The position numbers and the translations under genes are program-made. The notes under the pieces are model-generated. The model was not told the DNA's origin. It searched no databases and was given only the letters and a program-made list of their open reading frames with translations. Of a DNA stretch of 57,500 nt, positions 1 through 11,249 are shown piece by piece. This stretch comes from Sporodiniella umbellata (Eukaryota; Mucoromycota; Mucoromycetes; Mucorales; Rhizopodaceae): the NCBI GenBank assembly GCA_025677835.1, contig JAIXMR010000041.1, forward strand, positions 1 to 57,500. Direction: 5' to 3'. How positions within the stretch are numbered: the first letter of the stretch is position 1; the number at the start of each line of letters is the position of its first letter.

Positions 1-393
1 AATGATATCATGCTTTCACCTTGGTTTTTTTCGCTGCACTTTTACCCTCGGTTCGTTTGTTAATATACTCTCTTTATCTAAACTTTTTTTTTTTTTGCTT
101 GTGGCACTAAAAAAGCAAAATTTTGGCTTCGTTTAGAAGTCTCAAGGCATCTAATACTATATAATACTCTGTCATTATCTTTTGGAAATCAAATACAAGA
201 ACTTTGCACTATAACATAACATAGTCATAGCTCTACCAGTGATGGGGTTTATGTGTTTGATGGTTTAAACTTGTTTTGTTTATTTTGCAAATACTTAATG
301 TGACATTCGACAGTCAAAAGAATTTTTGTTAAAAAAAAAAAAAGTTATAATAAATAAGAGTATATATGTCACTTAAAGATGCTATTTTCTTTC
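1..393. other. intergenic, 3' side of the Sec14-like gene
   Basis: AT-rich sequence with short A and T runs. It should contain the 3' UTR of the minus-strand gene that ends at 394. I see no coding potential or RNA gene. Confidence 0.6.
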
Positions 394-1826
394 TTAAACA
401 TTTTCTGTAATATCTAAAGCAGTCCAGTCACCTCCAAAATCAAGGATAGCGCGACCTTTACTATTGATAGTCAACAAACCTTTAGCTTCGTAAGCAGTAG
501 GGCCTCTAATATCCTTTTCAGTCTTTACTCGCGAAAGACGGAATTCTCTAGCAAGCTCATGTCGAGTTTCGACATCATTCTCTTTGGATGGGGCTTTTGA
601 CCATTCCAGAGTTTCGGCTTCGTACTGTTTGATCATAGCTTGGTATTCACTGAAAGCCTCAGTAGTAGGACGAGCCAAAGTTCCGGGGGCCACAGGACCC
701 ACACTAATAGATTCATCTTTGGATTGCTTAGTTTTGTCTCCAGAGACAATAGCAGGAAGAGCAGACATATCAACGTATTGTGTCAATTCATTCAAATCTT
801 TGGTAAAGTGAATTTTGCTGGCAACAACAGGATCCAAAAGGGGTGTAATCAAATTCCAAACGGTTGAGAATACCCAAGGAGCTTTGTGAATTAAGCATGA
901 GCCTAACGTTTCAGGATAGTAAGCTTCAAAACATGTAACCAAAAACTTGACGAAATCAAAGTCCTATAAGAAAGTACATTAGGGACGCCCATGTACTTAG
1001 GACAGTAACATAATACTTACCATGTTTTTCAAAGTGAAGCCGTCCATGTTGAATACAATACAAGCAGATTCCACAGGTTGATGAACAATCACACGGGAAG
1101 TTTCCATAACGTACATTGTCAAAAGCTTAACTACCTCAAACTGCTGGTCCTCTTTCTTGTGAAGCTTTACGTTGATAAAGCTGAGCAAACGCTCAGTTAG
1201 ACTTTTAATACAAAGACCTTTGTTTATGCTTACCAAATACCACGACCTGCCTTATCTGGGCCACCTAAGTAAGCCTTGCCAGAATTGAGTTGAGTGATGA
1301 AGCTATCCCCCATTTCAGGCTTCAACTTGTTGAGCTCGTCACGAATACCGCTTTCACCAAGAGATACAATATCGTCTACTCGCATACTCAAACGCCAACG
1401 AAGAGTGTTGACAAGCATGTTGTAAGCAGCATCTAAATCCCATTTACGTGCGCGCAAAAATCGAAGAAGTACAGCATCTGGATTGTCAGTAGCAACCATT
1501 CCCCAAAAGGTGTTACGAAGACTGTTACCAGGAATCAAAGGCATCGCTTTTTCGAGAGGAAGTGTCATCCAAGAAGGATCTGTAGTTGTGCCAATAAACA
1601 AATCACTAGACTTTTCTTCAACTACTGTCTTTTTCCCGAAACCAAAGTAGCCAGACTTTTTAACGGGGGCAGGTTCTTCTTTCTTCGCCTCAGGTTTGTA
1701 TTCGGTACCCTTTTGACCAAAGAGTTCGAAAAGGCGACTCCAAAGTTTCTTCAAGTGCTCTTCTTGTGAAGCCGATAGGTTTCCAACATGGCCGGTCAAA
1801 GTAACATCAGTAGTGGCAGGAGACAT
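394..1826 (-). CDS. Sec14/CRAL-TRIO lipid-transfer protein (Csr1/PDR16-like)
   Basis: Three exons fit: 1826-1234, 1180-1021 and 963-394 (440 residues), with GT-AG introns of 53 and 57 bases that keep phase. The N-terminal half carries the CRAL-TRIO-N helices (LLRFLRARKWDLDAAYNML). The first splice restores GRGICFINVKLHKKEDQ, typical of the lipid-binding fold. It continues through IVFNMDGFTLKNMDFDFVKF and YYPETLG, the gate region of Sec14 proteins. The start MSPATT at 1826 is preferred; an in-frame ATG lies at 1844. By family it would exchange phosphatidylinositol or other lipids between membranes from the cytosol. The stretch before the fold is Lys/Glu/Pro-rich (KKEEPAPVKK). The exact subfamily (Csr1 or PDR16/17) cannot be fixed by eye. 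Confidence 0.9.
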
Positions 1827-3399
1827 TTTTTTAAATGCTTTCAAAAGTAAACAAAGTAATATAAAAGAAAAGAAAAGAAAACAAAAAAGTTTAGAGCAAT
1901 TTCTATATATTTATTTAATTTTTAAGTTCAATCTAAAAGTAGTCCTGAAATCTACTGAGAGAAAACGTGTGTGACACAGAACAGAAATGGGGGTTTCAAG
2001 CTGAGTGTTATTGAAATCCAAATATGGCAATCCATTTATGATTGCCAAAAAAAAAAAAAAAAAAAAAAAAGGGCTTGTCTTCCCTTTATCTTGCTAATGG
2101 CTATTTTGCTTCTATTTTATTTCAAGTGGGTTTATAGGTGTGAAAAGATAGGCCTAAAAATGTCTTGATGAACTGGTTCAGTGATACACCTTTTTTTGTA
2201 AAAACTCTCATACCCACATGTATCGAAGGCCAAAATGGTTGATGTTTGTACGAGATTTACCTGTGGGAATTCCACTCTTAATTTAAAACTGCCACAAAAA
2301 TTAAAGGAATAATTGCCACTTGCCTATTTGTCTCTTTTGACATGACAGAAAAACAAAAGTGAGAAAGTATTACACACTAAAATCAAAGTTCACTTTTGCT
2401 AGTTTCAAAAAAATCATAGAAAAATACCGTAAATAAGCAATTGCTGTACCCGTCTATTTTTTTTTTGTCTGTGCTCAAGCGGTGCAAGATTTTCCAAATT
2501 CTTTTGTTTAAGTGTAACTCCAATGGAAGACAATACCTTTTTTAGCTGTATAAAAATGACTAATGTTGGTTTCAAGATCCGAAATATTCTTTGAAGTGAA
2601 AATCACGTTAATACAAACAATGCGAACGGGGAGTTTTTTTTTATAAAGACAACAAAGCACAAAAAAAAAAAAAATGGCACTAATTGTTGAGAGTGGGAAG
2701 AATCGAGGTAGTACATGAGGAGGCACATATCGGTCAACGATTAATCCATTTAAAAATCCGTTTAGGTAATAGATCCTGCATGATTTTCTCTGACTGGATT
2801 TGGGTAGATTTCTGTGTTGCATTATAGATCATTTTAATTATATACTCACTTTTGATGAAGGCAACTAAGCAGACATAGCAAGTAATTTTTTAAGACAGTG
2901 GTTCTGACTTCTTTACACTTAAATAGTTTAATAGCTTAGCCATAAGAAAAATGCGACAGTTCTTCAGCCTCAATCTGATTGTCTTGCCTTTTTATTTTAA
3001 GATCCGTTTTGTTATACTATATGGTTTGGCAAATATTGATTAAAAGTGTACATAACTTGAAAGAAGAAAGCATATGTCATGCGGTAATTAAACCAGAGTT
3101 TGTACTGTGTTTATTATTTTCTGCCCACATACTTCTTTTAGAAAGTCTACTGAAAGTAATAAAATGGTTCTAGAAAATGAAAACAGCTAAACCTACTGAC
3201 AAATAAAAAGAAAACAAAAATAAACAAAAGCTAACTTTTCGAAAGTTTGCTTGTATCAAAAAAAATCAGTGTAATACTCGGCAACACAACGCTAAGTAAT
3301 ATGTTTTCAACTTTAACAATTGCATTACACTACGTTACTATTTTATCTTTAAAAGGATAGTGGTTTGATAGGTTCTTTTTTATAAAGCACTGATTTTAT

Positions 3400-3401
<2 letters not shown>

Positions 3402-3434
<33 letters not shown>
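3402..3434. repeat. A33 homopolymer
   Basis: An uninterrupted run of 33 A residues, one of the longest in the window. It could be a retrotransposed poly(A) remnant or a slippage product; no target-site duplication was recognised beside it. Confidence 0.9.
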
Positions 3435-3436
<2 letters not shown>

Positions 3437-4121
3437 AGATATTAAAATGCATAATATTCACCGAACCTTTTGTTGTAACTCTTGTTTCGCATTACACTCG
3501 ACATTAAGAAAACGAGCAATAAAATTACCACAGTCTGAACCGGTAAACTTAACTTAATCGAAAAAAGAAAAGAGAAAATCAAGTGTGAACTAGAGAATTA
3601 AAAAGAGAAAACATACGTAGTATGTAATTGATGGTTGTTCTCCAACTAAGTTTACTGACAATCAACAGACCAGTGCAAGCACATCAATAAAACGCAGATG
3701 GCTGAGCTGAAAATTGTATTGCATTGCTTTAAATTATCTTCTAGTCAATTCAATGTAATGGCAGACCTCTCTAGTAAATTTTCACAATTACTTAAATAAA
3801 CAGTTTACTGTTAATTTGAATTGGATGGTATTGTAATTTTCAGTTTTGATTCACGTCTAGCGTTTTGGTTCTTTCTAGCTTTTTTTTTTTTTGAAAAAAA
3901 ATATATAATAAAAAGCATTTATAGTAAGAAATTAACCAAACTACATGGATTTATAAGTCAAATTATTTCAAAACTAACAGTTAAAGATATTATGGTGAAA
4001 TTCTTGAGACACAGTTTAAAGAATGAGTACTGGAGACTATAAAACTAATTTTTTTTTTTTTTTTGGCACCAGAAGATCTTGAGTAAAGTTGACGGTTTAT
4101 GTATAGATAGCTGTTGTCTCA

Positions 4122-4123
<2 letters not shown>

Positions 4124-4153
<30 letters not shown>
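4124..4153. repeat. T30 homopolymer
   Basis: An uninterrupted run of 30 T residues about 700 bases upstream of the DIRS-like remnant. No flanking duplication was seen. Confidence 0.9.
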
Positions 4154-4156
<3 letters not shown>

Positions 4157-4883
4157 TTCGATAGAAAGTGTAACCACTCTAACCTTTTTGTATTTTGCCC
4201 TTTTTTATACTTCAATTATTTAATTTTTTAAAACCTGTATCTTTACGGGCTGTTTATATATTATGTATTGTAAGTGTTTAGTTTCTCTGATTATTTTTCA
4301 TTGTTTTAGACATAACCTAAGCTACTTTAATTTCTACATAAAGTATTTACTGTGCAAACCGGCCTTCTCAATGTTGCATCACAAAAAATACTTTTTTCTG
4401 CTAGCGGCTCTTTATCTATGAAAAAACCACTTTTGCGATTTGTAAATGTTGAAGTATACAGTGTCACCGGGTTTATCTTTCAGATAAAGAAATAGAAAAC
4501 GGCATGCAATAAGTCTCTTTAAAGCTAACGCTTGTTTACAAGTTTACGTTATAACTAGGTTTCACCAGCTAATTAGCGATGATGAGACCTAAATACAGGA
4601 GGAAAATGTAGCAATTGTATGTATATGCTTAGTGTATTTTTTTTCTAGACTACAGAATAATTGTAGAAATCTGCTTACTTAAGGGGTAACAGAAGCTCGA
4701 AAAAAGCGTATTTGATGTGTATTTTGAAGTACAAAGGATAGATTTTTTATGGTCATTTATATTTATATGTACAAAAAACAATTACACTAACGCTTTTGGT
4801 TCTTTAAGTTTTTTTTTATGATCGCGTGTAAGATGATAGCAGTCTTTTGCTATTTAAAGTAAAAAGCTGCGGAACTATCGCAA

Positions 4884-5726
4884 GTGTCTAGCTGGTACGG
4901 TCAAACCTATGGAAATTGTTGGTCGTTCCCAAGACAACCCTGGTTGCCTTCGCTTCGGACTCCGAAGTGGTACAAGCTCTCTTATCCACACTTTATTTTC
5001 AATAATAATGGAGAACAACAACCGCAACTATTCACTGAAAAACAGGTCACAGCAATCATCGACCAAGTTACAAAACGAGTTAGAGAAATCCAACCGGTAG
5101 ACTTGGAGCAAAGGATTCAAGGACCACCAATCCCTGACAATATACAAGAACAATTGGACAGTTACAAAACCAAACAATTACAAAAGGCACTCCAACGGTT
5201 TAAAAGATCAGATGCTAAATACAACAGTGAAGTTTGGAACGCTTCAGAAGAAGTCAGCCCCAACTTCACACAGAAACTCAAAGGATGGAAAGTGGATTCT
5301 CTACACCTCTTTAACACCATTTACAGAAGTACGGAGAATACGAAAATCCAAGCAAGAGCAGCCACAGAGATCTATGAGCAGCTCTAATATGTTACAGAAA
5401 GAGGTTGGCAACAAAAAGGTGGGGGCATGGTTAATGAAGCAATTGAAAAGGCCAGAAGATTGGCTGTTCTTGGATATGGAAGTGCAAGATCACAAGAAGA
5501 CGAAGCCAGAGAGGAAGCTACAAAAGCTATCAAGCTTCCACAGAGTATCAAACATCTGGGGAAACCCTCAGCAAAAGGCAATGAAAAGTATGGTTTTTCA
5601 CAAGAATTCATTAGAGAGTATAATGAAGCCTCCTATCAACAAGATCTTACATTAAAGTCGACCAAGAACTCAGTTAACCGATCCTTTAACTACAGCAAAC
5701 GAGAATGGGGGAAGCTATGGATATAA
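4884..5726 (+). pseudogene. gag-like region of the DIRS-like element
   Basis: An open frame at 4884-5387 gives a Gln/Lys-rich 167-residue product (FTEKQVTAIIDQVTKRV). After a stop and frameshift, reading continues at 5427-5726 in another frame (KARRLAVLGYGSARSQEDEA). The composition and the position just upstream of the RT match the first ORF of fungal DIRS elements. There is no known enzymatic motif. The start of the original ORF is unknown. Confidence 0.6.
4953..4967. repeat. short inverted repeat near the left end of the DIRS-like element
   Basis: The sequence CTTCGGACTCCGAAG is a 7-base inverted repeat around one central base, inside an unusually GC-rich 60-base patch. It could be part of a terminal or internal complementary region of the element, but no partner copy was found near 8.7 kb. 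Confidence 0.5.
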
Positions 5727-5984
5727 CAGAAGAGGAAAGCCTTTTTTACCCTTCCGGGAAAGAATTAGTGAAAAATTATGGGGACATTAGGAGCCCAACC
5801 GCGAGTCTCAGCAATCCCAAAACAACAACAACCAATAAAGACAGTCAACAAAGCTGGCTTGATTCAACAGCAAATACCAAATACCTCAACAACTCCGATT
5901 CAACATCGATCAACTACAACCACCAAAAATTATTTAATCACACAGGATGGAATTTTACCTGGAGCACATACATTTTTTCAACAA

Positions 5985-6900
5985 ATGGAAACAGATAACA
6001 ACACATATATGACCATTGTCAGTAATGGATAACGGCTACCGGCTGCAATTTTTTATGGAACCGATACCTTGGAGAACAAAACCATTAAAGTCACCACCAA
6101 TGGAACAGTCAGCGATAAATGTAGCAGTGGAAAAATTCTTAGAGGCAAGTATTTTTCAAAAATCTACAACACAGGCCGACAATACCTGTCGACTTTTTTC
6201 ACCGTTCAAGAAAAGACGAAACAAAGACCGATCTTGAGTTACACGAATTTGAACGAGTTTTTACAAGTATAACACTTCAAGATGGAGGGAGTTCCAGCAT
6301 TACGAGAGATTCTAGAGAAAGAAGATTATATATGCAAAATTGGCTTGAAGGATGCATATGTAGTAGTCGCAATCCATCAAGAGCCTCAGAAATACTTGAC
6401 CTTCGAACAAGAAGGAATATTCTATAAACATCCCTAGCGTTTGGTCTAAGTGTTACACCTCGGATTTTCTCAAAATTAATTCGATATGCCGCAGAATCAC
6501 TCAGAGCCAAAAAATTTGATCAATCTATTATCTGGACGACGTTTTCAGACTGGAAAAATCAAAAGAGAAGATGACAAAAACAGCATTGATGACTTGTCGA
6601 CATTTAGAAGACTTTGGATCCTGATCAACAAGGAAAAAGAATGTGTTAGAACCGAAGAATTACAAGAGTACCTTGGATTCCTGTTCAATACGAGAACAAT
6701 GAAGATATCATTACCTCAAGTAAAGATCAGCAAATTGCTGCAACGTTTACGCCAAGTGGAGAAGGTAACAACCCGATTTGTAGGTGGATTACCATTTACT
6801 AGGAAGATGACAGCAGTAATGCCAGCAATTGGCGAAGCTTTGTTTCATATTCGGCACTTATAGAGACATTTATCAAAGAGCTTACATCTGAGCCGTCAAA
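5985..6900 (+). pseudogene. reverse transcriptase remnant (DIRS type)
   Basis: The RT is readable in pieces across three frames: NGYRLQF and EPIPWRTKP near 6025-6090, VEKFLEASIF near 6130, KIGLKDAYVVVAIHQEPQKY near 6335-6395, the catalytic YYLDD at 6526-6540, then YLGFLFNTRTMKISLPQVKI and KMTAVMPAIGEALFHIRHL to about 6860. In-frame stops follow FYKHP near 6435. The polymerase core is therefore recognisable, but the gene cannot make a product. Confidence 0.85.
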
Positions 6901-7009
6901 ACTGGGAAGCGAACTGTCCGATATCAAATGGAGGAAATTGGAGATCAAGGTGGGAGATATTTCTAGTGAAAAGAATGGATTACCCTTTCAACAGATGGAA
7001 TTTAAACCG

Positions 7010-7385
7010 ACAACAGCAATTTAGTAGACGCTTCAGATATAGGATGGGGAGTCTCATTAGAAATCATCGAAACTCAGGATTTTGGAATCAACAAGACAAA
7101 GAAAATCAATAAATATACGGAATGACAGCAAATTGTTATGCAATTTTAATGCATTCAAGAAGATTAAAAGACACCACCATTTTTTTATTCAGCGACAACA
7201 AAACAACACTCAAATATGTCACAAAAGCAGGAGGAATAGCCTCTTTTCGACCTTCAAGATTTAGCAGTACAAACCAAGACCTGTACAATCAAAATCATCT
7301 GAAGATTCATTACCAACATGTACTAGGCATCGAGAATATCAAAGCCGACAAATTGAGCCGAGCAATGAAACGATGTACGAAATGA
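7010..7385 (+). pseudogene. RNase H remnant of the DIRS-like element
   Basis: DASDIGWGVSLEIIE near 7027 is the first RNase H strand with its catalytic Asp. FLFSDNKTTLKYVTKAGG near 7180 holds the later Asp (SDN), and HYQHVLGIENIKADKLSRA near 7310-7365 matches the end of this domain. The pieces lie in different frames. Confidence 0.8.
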
Positions 7386-7739
7386 CGATACCACAAAGAT
7401 GTCGAACAGATTCATAAGATTGGGGCAAGAAGATGAGAATCGATGCATTCGTAGCTTATCACAATCATCAGCTATCAACGTATTGGAGTTACCACCCAGA
7501 CTTTTGCTGCAAAATGGACGCCTTTCAACAATACTGGAAAAGGAAGGACCTCTACATATTTCCACCTTGGAATTAATACCGAAGGTATTAAAGAGGATAA
7601 AACGGACAGACGAAGAACGTGGTTCTAGTGACACCACTTTGGAAGAGCCAATTTTGGTTCCCGATGATTTTAAGAATGAATCACCTGCACAACAATAGTA
7701 TGGAAGATAACACAAAAAACTGGAGTTTAGTCGCTTAGG

Positions 7740-8760
7740 ATCAGCAACAAGAGGAGACCTCTGTATGAACGAGGATCTTACGACACATCTCAATAAGGCA
7801 ATTGAACAGTATGAACAAGCATACGAAGGTTATTGGCGCAAATACGCAGATTGGTGAAAAAGAAGGATTATGATGCGAAAGATATGACATACACACACTA
7901 TTTGGTGGAAACAATCATTTACAATATTCAGCACTCAACGTTTTAGATCAGCAAGCAAGTGTTTTACGTATTCTTTATCCACAACAAAAACTAATTGCAG
8001 AAGACACAGATATTGTTCAGTTTCTCAAAGCAAAACGAAGACAAGAAATATCAATTCCTTCAGAAAAGAAATTAGAAACTTGGGATGCAGATATTTTGGT
8101 GGAATATATTCTAAAAAAGATGTCTTCATCTGAAGACCTGACTCTATACGACCTACAGCAGAAAAAGATTCTACTGTTATATTTACATACAATGTGGAGA
8201 CCTCGCAGCGATACAGACCGACTGCAGTATAGAGATGTTCGTTGAAAGTATGATGCCAATAATGAGATCGAAGGAGTTACTCTTTATGTATGAAGACCAA
8301 AAGAATCACAACAAAAGTTTATTAAACCGGGTTTATTGCAAGTTCAAGAACGACAAGAATTATGCATAGTTCAAGCCTTGAGGGGGGGGGGTTGGAAAAA
8401 CCCAGGGATTATAGAAGCACTCTATCAGAAGATCATAGCTTATTTCTTACGTATTCGCAAGAAGGGTCGAAACTAGAAAGGCCTAAGAGTGCTCAGGATA
8501 CAACTATTATCAACTGGATTAAGGCGCATATGAAGAAAGCTGGACCTCGTTTTCTCTTGGGATGCTTGGCAAAGTATGCAGTCCTCATTTTTCTTTCAAG
8601 ATTAACCTTGGCGTCGGTAATTTTGTCAAATTGTCCAATATATGTAGAAACAAGACTTTGGTGGTTATCATATTTAGTAATCACCAACACCTAATTCACA
8701 CATCTAGGTTCAGCTGTTACATAGAACAGCTAGAAAATGTTACTGTCATCTCAATTTAGA
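7740..8760 (+). pseudogene. tyrosine recombinase remnant of the DIRS-like element
   Basis: From about 7950 to 8400 one frame reads through VLRILYPQQKL, LLLYLHTMWRPRSDTDRLQY and FIKPGLLQVQERQELCIVQAL. The RPRSD motif corresponds to the first catalytic Arg region of DIRS recombinases. It is interrupted by a TGA after RDVR and a TGA after LYV. The expected HxxR box and the catalytic Tyr could not be read confidently after 8540, so the C-terminal half is probably rearranged. Confidence 0.75.
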
Positions 8761-9377
8761 ATGTTCACCAAGTGTCGACATACACTGTATTGTAACAACT
8801 TATCTCCTTTAAATCCGCTTTATATTTCAGTCTTAAAAAGACACCAATAATTATTGAATAAAACATCATCTAATTTTTAGAGTCTCGTTTAACTTCTCAT
8901 TATTCATATCACTTACAAAAATTGAAAACATTTCAATGGTTCAAGACAAAGGTTGCCAGAGAAGGAGTCTTATGATCAGCTATATAAGTGTCTATTGCTA
9001 CGAGTTGGGTATTTTTTAATTATCATAATAGCAAGACTAAGTTTTTTTTTTTTTTTTTTTTTTTTTTGAAAAAAATTACCATTTGATAGATCAGACATGT
9101 AGGCTTTTTTCACTTAAAAATGTGTGATGGGAGGCTCTTTTTTTTTTATAGATGAACTATAAGTCAATTGAATTTTTTTTAAAAAAAACATTCATGTAAA
9201 GTATTGTACTCGAGAAAAAAACATGACAATTCATTTATATTTGTTTGACAATTTGCATAAAAGTCAACCTCATTTAACAATATTGAGTTTTGGTTTTTTT
9301 TTTAATTTGATTTATAGTATTTGTTGTTATACAAATAGTTAAAAAAGTAAAAGGTATGTGGGGGTAACACCAAAAGC
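8761..9377. other. intergenic, AT-rich
   Basis: It holds a T24 tract near 9043, a perfect T8A8 junction at about 9173-9188, and the probable 3' UTR of the chitinase gene. No gene was seen. Confidence 0.6.
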
Positions 9378-11049
9378 TTATTTTCTGATGCTTTGAATTG
9401 CAGTCAAAAGAGCGTGCTTAGAGTCGTCCATTTCTAGGGACCAGACCATGAAACCGGCCAAGCCTTGGTTTTTCACATAGTCTGCTTTAGCTGTTAGAGA
9501 TTTAGGGTTATCATATGTTAAGAAAACACTATTTTTGGCGTTGTATGCGTAGGGTGTTTGTGACTGCTCATCCCAGTAGCTAGTCCATCCATTCTTGTTG
9601 TCCAAAATACCATTCGAGACAATAGATCTCCATTGATACTCTCCAGTATATCCGGGTACAGCATTAGGGCAAGGATCTGAAGCTAGCTCATCATACTTAT
9701 CTCCTTGTATGCTCTTGTGTCCGTCTAGCTTGACATACATACCGGATGTTGAAGTGATAGCTTGAGAGGTTTTCAAGGCTTTGCCGTAAAAAGAGACACC
9801 AACATGAATTTTGCTTTTAGGAATACCAGCATTGTACCAAAGATCGACTGAAGTTTGTACACCCCAGCCGTGATTTGAACCTCGAAGAGCAGCGTTAGGA
9901 CCAGCGACGTTGCTCCAAGAACCGCTATATTCATAAGACTAAAGTTGATTGATACAAGTAAGATTAGCTAAACTATTCCCCCTCCCTTTTTTTTTTTACC
10001 ATGAGATAAAAGTAGTCTACTGTAGAAGCCCATGCAGCATCAAATTTCCTGGTAGCATAACCTCTAGAGTCAGCAAAAGGGTTGTTTGAAGCAGCTACGG
10101 TAATGACTTTGTGAGCCTTGGGAAACTTTTTGTCCATCATTTGGCGTAAAGTTTTGATTAAGATTAAGAAGTTGTCTGTATCATTAGGGTTTCTAAAATT
10201 AAACAATACAATTTACTTAGGCACACATAAAAGAGTTGAAAAATATTTGTAGTTACCTAGAAGCACAGGAGATACTATTAGGGCTGTTAGGAAACTCTTT
10301 TTTTTTAGAAGTCAATTAGTATTTTTGGAGTATTTTTTTAGGTCTATATAAAGCTTACCCCAGTCGAGGTTGACACCGTCAAGCGAAAACTTAGTAATCA
10401 TGTTAACAATATTCTTGGCAAGAACGTTGCGAGTGAGCTCAGAGTTAAGCAAGGTACTCATATGAATAGAGCCTGACCAACTGTATGAAGTGTTAATTTG
10501 CTGAGATTTTTTACTCTTTTTTGATATTCTTACCCTGCAACACTGATACTAACCCCAACGTTGTGCTTGTGGGCTTGTGTAACAACTGATCAATTTGAAA
10601 GGTGTAAGCGTTCAGGTCCAGTTTGTGATACATTAATTCCTGTGTAGCAACATACCTGATTTCAAATTATGGCTGTCAAAATTTTTAAGATTGCCCTTCA
10701 CGTCTGGCTCGGCAAAAGCATAAGCAAGATGGTCTACCTCACCCCACTTTACATTTTTGGGAATATCCCAGTCAAGAACGTATGCTACAATCTTGTGCTT
10801 AGGATAACTTTTATCAGAGTTCGTTTTCTTGGGGTTCTTTTTGGCGACTTTTTTGGTTTTACGATTGGTTTTCTTTGTGGTATGCTTAGAGTTGGTTTTC
10901 TTGACAGCTTTGAGACTACGGCTATGATGGTGCTTAAAGTGCTTTCCATTACGATTGTGAGATAAGGATTTGGTTTTGTGAGAGGCAGTTGATGCCACGT
11001 TAATTAGAAATAGACATAAAAAGAAGACCAATGCTAGTTTATTGTGCAT
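9378..11049 (-). CDS. secreted GH18 chitinase
   Basis: Six exons keep phase: 11049-10656, 10585-10534, 10480-10359, 10296-10257, 10192-10000 and 9938-9378 (453 residues). Residues 1-22 form a signal peptide (LALVFFLCLFLINVASTA). Residues about 23-85 are very Lys/His/Thr-rich. The GH18 barrel starts at KIVAYVLDWDI. The SxGG strand reads SISVAGW. The catalytic box DGVNLDWE (E190 the acid) is split by an intron just before the Glu. The MxYD strand reads LMSYEY, and the barrel ends with GFMVWSLEMDD. It should cleave chitin beta-1,4 bonds at the wall or outside the cell. The second Asp of the DxxDxDxE box is Asn, a conservative change. The basic linker might hold the enzyme to an anionic wall. Confidence 0.93.
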
Positions 11050-11249
11050 TGTATTTACAAGTTTTTAAAAGAAAAAAAAAAGTTCAGGTAACTCATAGTC
11101 TCATTTTATATCTGAATGCGCTTCGCATTGATCTTTTGCAACTGTAAATATACACAATTTGCACAAATTAATTGTTTCATATGAAGCCGAGTAACCAAAA
11201 ATAGACTTTTCCTCCAAAGAGTTTATTAGGCCAAGAGACATGAGCCAGC

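Larger units (their letters stand above)
1827..4883. other. 3 kb AT-rich intergenic region, no gene recognised
   Basis: It separates the Sec14-like gene from the retroelement. It is dominated by homopolymers (A33, T30 and shorter) and AT-rich unique sequence. Open frames at 2508-2822 (-) and 3821-4042 (+) have low-complexity Phe/Lys composition, no recognisable domain and no supporting splice structure. They are not called. Confidence 0.6.
4884..8760 (+). mobile_element. decayed DIRS-like (tyrosine-recombinase) retrotransposon
   Basis: The order is gag-like region, reverse transcriptase, RNase H, then tyrosine recombinase, with no integrase and no visible LTRs. That is the layout of DIRS-type elements, which are common in Mucoromycotina. 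Every domain is broken by stops and frameshifts, yet short motifs remain readable: KIGLKDAYVVV and YYLDD in the RT, DASDIGWGVS in RNase H, and MWRPRSD in the recombinase. Base composition and codon use (many CAA, ACA, GAA) differ from the AT-rich flanks. The ends are estimates. DIRS elements end in split or inverted repeats, and I could not place these by eye. A G10 run at 8382-8391 is one probable frameshift site. Confidence 0.85.

Noticed and set aside
3990..4015. A stretch GTGAAATTCTTG resembling a conserved segment of small-subunit rRNA
   Set aside because: Only about 12 bases match and the flanks do not follow rRNA. It is taken as chance.
3821..4042. 73-codon plus-strand frame
   Set aside because: Phe/Lys-rich reading of T and A tracts, with no domain and no conserved neighbour.
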